Shown piece by piece: positions 1-6,143 of a stretch of 44,199 nt of DNA (positions are counted from its first letter, which is position 1; every line of letters begins with the position of its first letter). The stretch lies in assembly GCA_905215155.1 (NCBI GenBank), contig CAJMPJ010000030.1, positions 1 through 44,199 of the forward strand, given 5' to 3'. Under the pieces are notes generated by a model that saw only the letters and a program-made list of their open reading frames with translations, made no database searches and was not told the DNA's origin. The stretch is from an uncultured bacterium. Its GTDB lineage: Bacteria; Bacillota; Clostridia; Lachnospirales; Lachnospiraceae. The position numbers were made by a program, and so were the translations under genes.

Positions 1-38
1 TTAGAATTTTCAGGGTTTTACATACTGTTCAATCTTCT

Positions 39-52
39 GTTTTCAAAGTGCT
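39..52 (-). promoter_or_regulatory. boxA-like rRNA antitermination element (candidate)
   Basis: Read on the minus strand, the sequence AGCACTTTGAAAAC lies about 40 bases downstream of the tRNA-Ser(GGA) gene. It resembles the boxA element (TGCTCTTT-like, followed by GAAAAC) found in Firmicute rRNA leaders and spacers. With the tandem promoters and two tRNA genes upstream, it suggests that an rRNA operon begins beyond the left edge on the minus strand. No rRNA sequence is inside the window, so this is inference. Confidence 0.4.
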
Positions 53-93
53 TTGCATCTTAACGCGAAACTCTTGTCTCACCAAGATGCTGA

Positions 94-182
94 CGCAGAA
101 GGAGGGATTTGAACCCTCGCGCCGCTATTAACGGCCTACTCCCTTTCCAGGGGAGCCCCTTCAGCCACTTGGGTACTTCTGC
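94..182 (-). tRNA. tRNA-Ser (anticodon GGA)
   Basis: An 89-base cloverleaf can be folded on the minus strand. The acceptor stem GCAGAAG pairs with CTTCTGC and is followed by discriminator G. The anticodon loop reads CTGGAAA, giving anticodon GGA. A long variable arm (GGCCGTTAATAGCGGC-like) marks it as a class II tRNA, and the T-loop GTTCAAATC is present. CCA is not encoded. It is co-oriented with the tRNA-Ser(UGA) gene 43 bases upstream and is probably co-transcribed with it. Confidence 0.95.
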
Positions 183-225
183 AGTAAGCTGATTCTATGT
201 TTATATAGCGGCTAAAACCTGCCAA

Positions 226-311
226 CGGAGAGGGTGGGATTCGAACCCACGCGCCCTTGCGGACAAACGGTTTTCAAGACCGCCTCGTTATGACCACTTC
301 GATACCTCTCC
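226..311 (-). tRNA. tRNA-Ser (anticodon UGA)
   Basis: An 86-base cloverleaf on the minus strand. The acceptor GGAGAGG pairs with CCTCTCC and discriminator G follows. The anticodon loop CTTGAAA gives UGA. The long variable arm is typical of tRNA-Ser, and the T-loop GTTCGAATC is present. CCA is not encoded. It is the first gene behind the tandem promoters at 326-354 and 435-463. Confidence 0.95.
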
Positions 312-325
312 AAATGCGCTTTTAC

Positions 326-354
326 ATTTTAATAGAAGTTTGTACTTTTGTCAA
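326..354 (-). promoter_or_regulatory. Promoter P2 of the tRNA-Ser genes
   Basis: On the minus strand TTGACA (354-349) is separated by 17 bases from TAAAAT (331-326). The predicted start is a few bases upstream of the mature 5' end of tRNA-Ser(UGA) at 311. The -35 is a full consensus match and the -10 matches 5 of 6. Confidence 0.8.
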
Positions 355-434
355 GCACTTTATTCTATTTTTTCCAAATCCCTTGGAGACCGTTGTTGCC
401 TGTTTTTGTTGATGCCATCAGAAGCAACTTGGAT

Positions 435-463
435 AGTTTATCACTGTTTATTTGTTCTGTCAA
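435..463 (-). promoter_or_regulatory. Promoter P1 of the tRNA-Ser genes
   Basis: A second minus-strand promoter: TTGACA (463-458), a 17-base spacer, then TAAACT (440-435) preceded by an extended -10 TGA. It lies 109 bases upstream of P2. Tandem strong promoters are typical of stable-RNA operons. Confidence 0.65.
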
Positions 464-500
464 CATTTTTTTACATTTTTTTCAAATTATTTCTTTTTCC

Positions 501-767
501 TTATAAATGCTCTAAAATACGTTGTTTTGCTTCCTCGGCTGTCTTAAACTTTTCTTCGGTCCCAACGATATAATAAACCGCATCTTCCCACGCCTTTACC
601 GGATATTCAGCAGCCGGGATTTGAGCTACTGCAAAACGGCAGCGATCTTTAAACACACAGCCCCGCAAATCTGACAGGTACATACAACCGGACTCTGCAG
701 CAATCCGGTCCAAAAGCCCAGCTTTCCTATCCTGGTCGTTCTTTCTCCTGTTTTCTCCAGTCTTCAT
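501..767 (-). CDS. Small conserved-looking protein of unknown function
   Basis: An 88-residue protein I do not recognise. It is basic at the N-terminus (residues 1-20), has three cysteines in the middle (SGCMYLSDLRGCVFKDRC) and ends in an acidic-basic helix. No membrane segment or signal peptide is visible, and two of the cysteines are separated by five residues (C-x5-C). The coding call is supported by a good minus-strand promoter at 886-914 and a GGAAG-type ribosome binding site upstream of the ATG. It is divergent from the Xre gene. The cysteines might bind metal, but that is speculation. Confidence 0.65.
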   Translation of the reverse strand: MKTGENRRKNDQDRKAGLLDRIAAESGCMYLSDLRGCVFKDRCRFAVAQIPAAEYPVKAWEDAVYYIVGTEEKFKTAEEAKQRILEHL

Positions 768-820
768 CTACCGTACCTACTTCCCTTCTTCTCATCTGAT
801 GCAGCAGCTGATCATACTCA

Positions 821-862
821 ATAACCATGCAAACCTTATCCAGTAATTTTTAGCATGGTTAT
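821..862. repeat. 10-base inverted repeat in the leader of the 501-767 gene
   Basis: ATAACCATGC (821-830) and GCATGGTTAT (853-862) are perfect complements separated by 22 bases. The pair lies between the minus-strand promoter (886-914) and the start at 767, so it would form a stem-loop in the transcript leader. It could also be a protein-binding palindrome. Confidence 0.6.
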
Positions 863-885
863 ACATTAAATACTTTATATAACTA

Positions 886-914
886 ATAATATTGTAACGA
901 ATGCAACATGTCAA
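886..914 (-). promoter_or_regulatory. Promoter of the 501-767 gene
   Basis: Minus strand TTGACA (914-909), a 17-base spacer, then TATTAT (891-886). It gives a leader of roughly 110 bases containing the 821-862 inverted repeat. One AATGCAA motif (900-906) lies inside the spacer. Confidence 0.75.
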
Positions 915-958
915 GTGATGGATTGCATTATTTACCACACATATTTCATTTAATGCAA
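900..958. promoter_or_regulatory. Candidate Xre operator: repeated ATGCAA motifs
   Basis: Three copies of the same short motif occur upstream of the Xre gene: AATGCAA at 900-906, TTGCATTA (inverted) at 923-930 and TAATGCAA at 951-958. The last two form an 8-base inverted pair. The first overlaps the divergent promoter at 886-914. Xre proteins commonly bind such repeats in their own promoter; assigning these to this Xre is inference. Confidence 0.45.
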
Positions 959-984
959 TACTATGGAATCAGGAGGAGTTGCCC

Positions 985-1311
985 ATGTATATTGATTTTA
1001 ATTTTTCAAAACGCCTCTCAGAGCTGAGAACTCAGAAAGGCGTATCCGCACGTGATATGAGCCTGTCTCTGGGACAGAACCCCACATATATTCACAAAAT
1101 AGAAAATGGAATCGCTCTTCCTTCTATGATGGGTTTTTTCTATATATGCGAATATCTGAATATTGAGCCAGCCGATTTTTTCTCCCACAACGTAAACAGT
1201 CCGGCAAAATTAAAAGAACTGATGGAGGATGCACAGCATTTGAACCGTGAGCAGCTTGAACATCTGCATCTGATTGTAAAGGATCTTTTAAAATCAGGAG
1301 GGAAAAAATAA
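985..1311 (+). CDS. Xre-family helix-turn-helix regulator
   Basis: A 108-residue DNA-binding protein. The N-terminal 65 residues form an HTH_3/Xre domain: LSELRTQKGVSARDMSLSLG, then NPTYIHKIENGIALPSM, the usual recognition-helix signature, ending in a stretch naming a cytological partner (ICEYLNIEPADFF). The C-terminal 40 residues are a charged helix. The start is ATG 985 rather than TTG 979, because AGGAGG at 971-976 sits 8 bases from the ATG but only 2 from the TTG. It is divergent from the 88-residue gene and convergent with ispD across a shared terminator. Its targets are unknown; autoregulation through the 900-958 repeats is inferred. Confidence 0.88.
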   Translation: MYIDFNFSKRLSELRTQKGVSARDMSLSLGQNPTYIHKIENGIALPSMMGFFYICEYLNIEPADFFSHNVNSPAKLKELMEDAQHLNREQLEHLHLIVKDLLKSGGKK

Positions 1312-1349
1312 AAAGGAAGCTGCGCTTACAGCATTCCTTTTATTTTTTC
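1311..1349. terminator. Bidirectional terminator between xre and ispD
   Basis: AAAAGGAA-GCTG, loop CGCTTA, CAGC, one bulged A, then TTCCTTTT, followed by a T-rich run on the plus strand and by A-tracts that serve as a T-run on the minus strand. It overlaps the stop codons of both convergent genes. Confidence 0.8.
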
Positions 1350-2053
1350 CCATAAATTCTGTTTAACAATACTTCGGCTATCTCCATATCTTCTGGTGTG
1401 GTTACCTTTATATTGGTATAATCACCCCGGATCAGTTTTACTTTTTCCCGGGTCATGGTTTCTACTACCATTGCATCATCCGTTATCCCTTCCTGAAATG
1501 ATTCCGATGACAGGAGCTTTTTATAAGCATTGGATACAAGTTCATATTCAAACGCCTGGGGAGTCTGGATTTGCCATAAGCGGGTTCTGTCAGGTGTTAT
1601 GTGGGCATATTCATTTTCGTCAGAGATCTTAATGGTATCCTTTACAGGCATACCAACCACGCAGGCTTTGTGTTTCATAGCTCCCTTTATAGCATCTTCG
1701 ATGATTTCACCGGTGATACAGGGTCTTGCTCCATCATGAATCAGGACATAGTCACAGTCTGAGACTGCTTTAAGTCCTTCATAGACGGAATGGTACCGTT
1801 CTTTTCCGCCTTTGGTCACAGCTTTAACCTTGGAAAAACCAAACCGTTCGACGATCTCTTTTTGGCAGTAATCGGTTTCTCCGGGACCGGTTACCAGTAT
1901 GATATCATCAATGGTGCTGGTTTCAAAGGCTTTTATTGCATAATACAGCATGGGCTTTCCAAGGAGTTCAAGATACTGTTTGTGTACCTGGCTTCCCATG
2001 CGCGTGCCTTTTCCTGCTGCCAGGATGACAGCGGCTGATCGTCCCATGAGCAT
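1340..2053 (-). CDS. ispD: 2-C-methyl-D-erythritol 4-phosphate cytidylyltransferase
   Basis: Third step of the MEP isoprenoid pathway: CTP plus MEP gives CDP-ME, in the cytosol. The 237-residue length is normal. The nucleotide-binding signature AAVILAAGKGTRMGS lies at residues 7-21 and HKQYLELLGKPML follows. HDGARP (near 105) and the C-terminal TTPEDMEIAE are also typical. ATG 2053 lies directly after the tsaD stop, with GGGGGAAAGG upstream; ATG 2047 is an alternative start. It is the last gene of the rnz-tsaD-ispD run and ends in the terminator shared with xre. No ispF is adjacent. Confidence 0.95.
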   Translation of the reverse strand: MLMGRSAAVILAAGKGTRMGSQVHKQYLELLGKPMLYYAIKAFETSTIDDIILVTGPGETDYCQKEIVERFGFSKVKAVTKGGKERYHSVYEGLKAVSDCDYVLIHDGARPCITGEIIEDAIKGAMKHKACVVGMPVKDTIKISDENEYAHITPDRTRLWQIQTPQAFEYELVSNAYKKLLSSESFQEGITDDAMVVETMTREKVKLIRGDYTNIKVTTPEDMEIAEVLLNRIYGKK

Positions 2054-3097
2054 CTACCTTTCCCCCAGCTTCAGGTTGGGAACAGCATTTAACTCCCAGC
2101 CCGCTCTGGCCCCGTTGATGTATTCGTAGTAGGCTGCTGTGCCGATCATAGCTGCATTATCGGTGCAGTAGATGGGAGATGGATAATAAAATGCCATGCC
2201 CTCTTTTTTGCAGGCGTGCTTCATCCCTTCCCGCAATGCGGAGTTGGAAGCAACACCTCCTGCAATGGCAATCTTTTTAAAGCCGTATTCTTTAGCTGCT
2301 TCTATGGTGTGGCTTACCAGTACATCCACAACCGCATTCTGAAAAGAGGCGGCCAAGTCCGGCACATCAATCTCTTCTCCAAGCATCCGGGCGTGATTGA
2401 TATGGTTTAAAACTGCTGATTTTAATCCGCTGAAGCTGAAATCATATATGCTCCCCTCCACCTTTGCCCTGGGGAACTTTATGGCGTGGGGATTCCCTTC
2501 TTTCGCGGCCTTGTCGATCTTTGGACCTCCTGGATAACCGAGACCAACGGCTCTTGCCACCTTGTCAAAGGCTTCTCCTGCCGCATCATCTCTGGTGCGT
2601 CCCAGTATCTCAAACTCCCCGTAATCTTTGACTATAACCAGATGCGTGTGGCCTCCGGAAACAATGAGGCAAAGAAACGGCGGTTCCAGATCGGGATGTT
2701 CAATAAAATTAGCGGATACATGTCCCTCAATATGATGAACACCCACCAAAGGCTTTTTCGCCGCATAAGCAATGGCCTTTGCTTCTGCAACACCTACAAG
2801 AAGTGCTCCCACCAGTCCAGGACCGTAAGTGACACCTATGGCGTCAATGTCAGAAAGACTCTTTCCTGCTTCCAAAAGGGCGGCTTCTATTACCTGATTT
2901 ATTTTTTCTATGTGTTTTCTTGAAGCGATTTCCGGAACGACACCTCCATATAACGTATGGAGAGCAATCTGAGAGGATATTACATTTGATAAAACCTCCC
3001 GTCCGTTCTTCACCACGGCTGCTGCCGTCTCATCACAGGAACTTTCAATTGCAAGTATATATACGTCTTCCTCTGTATGATTCTTCTTCATTTCCAT
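2054..3097 (-). CDS. tsaD: tRNA N6-adenosine threonylcarbamoyltransferase TsaD
   Basis: Transfers the threonylcarbamoyl group from TC-AMP to A37 of ANN-decoding tRNAs, acting with TsaB and TsaE, both encoded about 2 kb upstream. The Kae1/TsaD family signature is clear: [16 protein letters not shown] near residues 14-29, the metal-binding HHIEGH at 121-126, and SGGHTHL. I chose ATG 3097 ([11 protein letters not shown], 347 residues) because GAGG lies 9 bases upstream; ATG 3091 is possible. The open frame extends to 3139, but that part overlaps rnz and lacks a family match. The stop is immediately followed by ispD. Confidence 0.96.
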   Translation of the reverse strand: MEMKKNHTEEDVYILAIESSCDETAAAVVKNGREVLSNVISSQIALHTLYGGVVPEIASRKHIEKINQVIEAALLEAGKSLSDIDAIGVTYGPGLVGALLVGVAEAKAIAYAAKKPLVGVHHIEGHVSANFIEHPDLEPPFLCLIVSGGHTHLVIVKDYGEFEILGRTRDDAAGEAFDKVARAVGLGYPGGPKIDKAAKEGNPHAIKFPRAKVEGSIYDFSFSGLKSAVLNHINHARMLGEEIDVPDLAASFQNAVVDVLVSHTIEAAKEYGFKKIAIAGGVASNSALREGMKHACKKEGMAFYYPSPIYCTDNAAMIGTAAYYEYINGARAGWELNAVPNLKLGER

Positions 3098-3101
3098 TCT
3101 C

Positions 3102-4013
3102 TCATTCCTCATCAAATTCCAGCTCTGCTGTCCAGGCATCTCTGGCCGCTTTGGCTCTCGGAAATATCTCCCGGACTTTATCCATATATTCCTCTGGTCT
3201 GGTAAGTGAGGGGCTGTAATGAGTCAGCCACATCTGTTTGGGCTGAGCTTCTTTTGCCAGTTTGGCTGCTTCATAAAATGTCATATGCTTATATTCTCTG
3301 GCCTTCGCTTCTTTTCCGTCTTCTCCGTACATGCCTTCGCAGATAAAAAGATCCGCCTCCTTTGCATATTCCGCAATTACAGGAACCGGTCTTGTGTCCG
3401 TACAGTAGGTAACTTTAAGTCCACGTCTGGGCGGTCCTAAAACCATATCCGGAGTTAAAGTCCTCTCTCCGTCCTCAACCGTCTCCCCCTTTTGAAGGCG
3501 GTTCCAGAATTTCTGGGGTATCCCGGATTCCTTGGCCCGGTCTACATCAAAACGGCCTGTCCTTGGGATGGAAATGGAGTAGCCATAACAAACCACATTA
3601 TGATTTACCCGGTAAGCATCGATCACATAGGGGCCGATGTTCCTCTGTTCCCGGTTTTCCGTAAGTTCTATAAACTTTAATTCAAAAGGAAGCTCCGGCG
3701 CAATGGTGCGCAGTGCTCCTACCACACGTTCCAGACCCTTGGGACCGATGAGAGTCAGGGGTTGTGTCCTTTCTGCATTGCCCATGGTCAAAAGAAGTCC
3801 CGGCAGTCCGCTGATATGATCCGCATGATAATGGGTAAAGCAAATAATATCTATAGGCTTGGGGCTCCAGCCTTTTTCCTTTAACGCAATCTGGGTTCCT
3901 TCTCCGCAGTCAATGAGAAGACTGCTTCCATCACACCTTGCCATCATGGCTGTGAGCCAGCGATATGGCAGAGGCATCATTCCTCCGGTTCCCAGCAAAC
4001 ATATATCCAACAT
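3102..4013 (-). CDS. rnz: Ribonuclease Z (tRNA 3' endonuclease)
   Basis: Removes the 3' trailer of tRNA precursors that lack an encoded CCA, which fits the two CCA-less tRNA-Ser genes in this window. The 303-residue metallo-beta-lactamase fold shows the zinc signature [12 protein letters not shown] (HYHADH at residues 61-66). A later conserved histidine ([10 protein letters not shown]), an aspartate (CTDTRP) and a final histidine (WLTHYSPS) complete the metal site. It is the first gene of the rnz-tsaD-ispD run, with 4 bases between its stop and the chosen tsaD start. Confidence 0.95.
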   Translation of the reverse strand: MLDICLLGTGGMMPLPYRWLTAMMARCDGSSLLIDCGEGTQIALKEKGWSPKPIDIICFTHYHADHISGLPGLLLTMGNAERTQPLTLIGPKGLERVVGALRTIAPELPFELKFIELTENREQRNIGPYVIDAYRVNHNVVCYGYSISIPRTGRFDVDRAKESGIPQKFWNRLQKGETVEDGERTLTPDMVLGPPRRGLKVTYCTDTRPVPVIAEYAKEADLFICEGMYGEDGKEAKAREYKHMTFYEAAKLAKEAQPKQMWLTHYSPSLTRPEEYMDKVREIFPRAKAARDAWTAELEFDEE

Positions 4014-4046
4014 AAAATTTCCTCACTTTTGCTTCAATCAATGAAT

Positions 4047-4064
4047 GGCGGTCTTAAAACCGCC
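4047..4064 (-). terminator. Short hairpin after the zinc-ribbon gene
   Basis: GGCGGT and ACCGCC with a 6-base loop, 38-55 bases downstream of the stop at 4102. The T-run is poor (ATTCATT on the minus strand), so it is a weak terminator or an RNA-stabilising stem upstream of rnz. Confidence 0.45.
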
Positions 4065-4101
4065 TCATAAAATCATAACACAAAGGAGAGGCAATTAGCA
4101 A

Positions 4102-4344
4102 CTATAAATATTCCAGCTGATCTTCCACTTCCACTGGTATTTTAAATTCCATAACCATGGCATCATAACAGTTTTCACATAAATCAAAATGATGGATCTC
4201 CCCATCTTTCTCTGAAAAGAAGTCCCAGCCGTGATTGATACTTATCACTCCTTCTCTGGCAACGCCTTCTGACACAATAATTTTTTTGCCGCAACAGTTA
4301 CAAACAACTGTTTCAAGCTGACCGCCATTTTTGTACTTTCTCAT
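4102..4344 (-). CDS. Small two-CxxC (zinc-ribbon-like) protein
   Basis: An 80-residue protein from the ATG at 4344, preceded by AAAGGTGAG; the open frame upstream to 4410 lacks a ribosome binding site. It carries C15-N-C-C18 and C56-E-N-C59, two knuckles able to hold one zinc, with a GWDFFSEKDG loop between and an acidic C-terminus. No catalytic motif is recognised. It sits between the terminator that ends tsaE-tsaB-rimI and the rnz gene, so it needs its own promoter, which I could not assign firmly (a TATAAA lies near 4390). The function is unknown. Confidence 0.75.
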   Translation of the reverse strand: MRKYKNGGQLETVVCNCCGKKIIVSEGVAREGVISINHGWDFFSEKDGEIHHFDLCENCYDAMVMEFKIPVEVEDQLEYL

Positions 4345-4415
4345 CTTACTCTCACCTTTCCTTTTTCGCACTTTCCAGATCCGCCCTGATTTTATACCGT
4401 TTAAACGCAAGATAG

Positions 4416-4442
4416 AAAAAAGGGCATCCTAACTGGATACCC
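4416..4442 (-). terminator. Terminator of the tsaE-tsaB-rimI operon
   Basis: On the minus strand GGGTATCC, loop AGTTA, GGATGCCC (8 pairs with one G-T) is followed directly by TTTTTT. It lies 45 bases after the rimI stop, a textbook intrinsic terminator. Confidence 0.9.
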
Positions 4443-4487
4443 CTACATTATAAACGGTGTTTTCCCTTATTTTTAGTGGTAAATGTT

Positions 4488-4922
4488 TCATATCCTGCTG
4501 CACCACATAATTACGGCGTTTTCACATGGATTCTGGTAGTAATTTTTCCGGACGCTCTCTTCGGAAAAACCATAGGATTTATAAAGGTTTCTGGCGATTT
4601 TATTGCTTTCCCGGACTTCCAAAAACATGGTTTTTACAGACTTTTTTCTGGAATATTCCACCACCTGGTCCATAAGTTTCTTCGCAAGTCCCCTCCCCCG
4701 GAAACCAGGTAAAAGGGCGATTCGGAGAAGTTCTCCTTCTCCGGCTATGATACGGAAAACACAATATCCCACTATTTTCTCATCCACTGGGAGAACAAGC
4801 CAGGTATCCAGGCTGCTGTTTACCCCTTCTTTTATGGAATCCAAAGACCATGGGTCTGTAAAACAGAGTTCTTCTGCCTTTGATACTAAAAGAACATCTT
4901 CTGCCCTCATCTCACGAACCAT
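4488..4922 (-). CDS. rimI: Ribosomal protein S18 alanine N-acetyltransferase RimI
   Basis: A GNAT-fold acetyltransferase of 144 residues. The acetyl-CoA loop LPGFRGRGLAKKLM lies at residues 71-84 and the C-terminal NKIARNLYKSYGF-x-NYY pattern is characteristic of RimI. The start ATG overlaps the end of tsaB by 11 bases, so the two are probably translationally coupled. The tsaE-tsaB-rimI order is common in Firmicutes. The acetylation target in this organism is assumed from the family (the N-terminus of ribosomal protein S18). Confidence 0.93.
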   Translation of the reverse strand: MVREMRAEDVLLVSKAEELCFTDPWSLDSIKEGVNSSLDTWLVLPVDEKIVGYCVFRIIAGEGELLRIALLPGFRGRGLAKKLMDQVVEYSRKKSVKTMFLEVRESNKIARNLYKSYGFSEESVRKNYYQNPCENAVIMWCSRI

Positions 4923-5631
4923 GGAGTTCTCCTTTTGCTTCCTGTTCTTCCCGTTCCCGCTCTGCCTGCGGTTTTCTTAAATAATCGGGAGCATGCTCCG
5001 CGGCTTCCACGATTCTGCCGTCTTCATAGTACAGACTTCCAAGAGCCGCAACGGCAGCACCTCTCTGCCGGTTTAAATGGGCAGGGGCGAAGGAAAATGG
5101 AACCGTCATCAATTCTTCTATCTGTTTTTTGTATACAGGTACTCCGTCGCCCAGGAATATCACGGTTTCTCCTGTTTGATTTAACTCCCTGATCAAATCT
5201 TTCACGTCCATGGCACAGGATTCTTTTATTACGGAAAATCCATCTCTGTTATCATAGATTCCGGTATAGACCTGATCTCTTCTGGCATCCATAATGGGGC
5301 AGACAATGCCGGCACAGCCGTAAAGATTATAGGCCATGGCATCTACTGTGGGTACGGAGACCAGGGGCTTATGAAGAGCAAGCCCCAGGCCTTTTCCAGT
5401 GGCAGAGCCGATTCTCAGTCCGGTAAATGAACCAGGGCCTGCCGAAACAGCAATGGCATCAATGGTATCCAAATCAAAATCTACCATAGTAACGATCTCA
5501 TCAAGCATGGGAAGGAGAGTCTGGGAATGGGTCTTCTTAAAATTAACGGTGTATTCGGCTGTCACCACCTGATCCGTCACAATGGCTACGGAAGCTACCA
5601 GAGACGAACTTTCGATTCCAAGTATGTTCAT
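4912..5631 (-). CDS. tsaB: t6A synthesis complex subunit TsaB
   Basis: A non-catalytic Kae1-like partner that activates TsaD and binds TsaE. Over 239 residues it shows the family N-terminus MNILGIESSSLVASVAI, followed by AVSAGPGSFTGLRIG (near 62-76) and a conserved MDARRDQVY. It lacks the metal-binding HxxxH of TsaD, as expected for TsaB. It directly abuts tsaE (stop at 5632, start at 5631) and overlaps rimI. The charged tail (QAEREREEQEAKGE) is a species-level extension. Confidence 0.95.
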   Translation of the reverse strand: MNILGIESSSLVASVAIVTDQVVTAEYTVNFKKTHSQTLLPMLDEIVTMVDFDLDTIDAIAVSAGPGSFTGLRIGSATGKGLGLALHKPLVSVPTVDAMAYNLYGCAGIVCPIMDARRDQVYTGIYDNRDGFSVIKESCAMDVKDLIRELNQTGETVIFLGDGVPVYKKQIEELMTVPFSFAPAHLNRQRGAAVAALGSLYYEDGRIVEAAEHAPDYLRKPQAEREREEQEAKGELHGS

Positions 5632-6057
5632 TTATATTCCCTCCACAGTTATTTTTCTATAATCAAACCCTTTTTCCAGATCTTTTTCTATGGTTACGGA
5701 GATAACAGAATCGGGAAGTATTTCTTTAACCAGTTCCGACCATTCAATCAGAGTGACTCCGTCGCCATAAAAGCAGTCTTCGTAACCAATCTCCTCCATC
5801 TCGCTCACATCTCCGATCCGGTACACATCAAAATGATATAACGGCAGACGCCCGTCATCATACTGCTGGACAATCGTAAAGGTGGGACTGTTTACCGCTT
5901 CTTTTATACCAAGACCAGATGCAAAGCCCTGAGTAAAAACGGTTTTTCCCACTCCAAGATCTCCGTTTAAGCAGTATACCGAAGAAGACACTGCTTCTTG
6001 TCCCAGTTTCTTTCCCAGTTCAAAGGTATCTTCTGGTTTCCAGCTTTCTATTACCAT
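5632..6057 (-). CDS. tsaE: t6A synthesis ATPase TsaE
   Basis: P-loop ATPase that resets the TsaB-TsaD complex during threonylcarbamoyl transfer. The 141-residue length is typical. The Walker A motif GDLGVGKT lies at residues 32-39, NSPTFTIVQQY and YHFDVYRI follow, and LIEWSE is the Walker B-like segment. It is first in the tsaE-tsaB-rimI operon and follows tex by 86 bases, so it could be transcribed from the tex promoter. Confidence 0.95.
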   Translation of the reverse strand: MVIESWKPEDTFELGKKLGQEAVSSSVYCLNGDLGVGKTVFTQGFASGLGIKEAVNSPTFTIVQQYDDGRLPLYHFDVYRIGDVSEMEEIGYEDCFYGDGVTLIEWSELVKEILPDSVISVTIEKDLEKGFDYRKITVEGI

Positions 6058-6143
6058 AATCTATTTCCTCTTTCGCCTCTTAAAAGGCAATTTATTTATG
6101 ATCCGCGCACAATAACGGTTGTATGCCGTTTGAAGTGAGCTGT

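Noticed and set aside
340..573. Plus-strand frame of 77 codons
   Set aside because: It crosses the tRNA promoters and the end of the 501-767 gene, has no ribosome binding site, and is a low-complexity Phe/Leu/Ser-rich translation of AT-rich DNA.
6114..6130. Terminator between tex and tsaE (AACGG/CCGTT)
   Set aside because: It is a 5-base stem with no T-run, so readthrough is likely.
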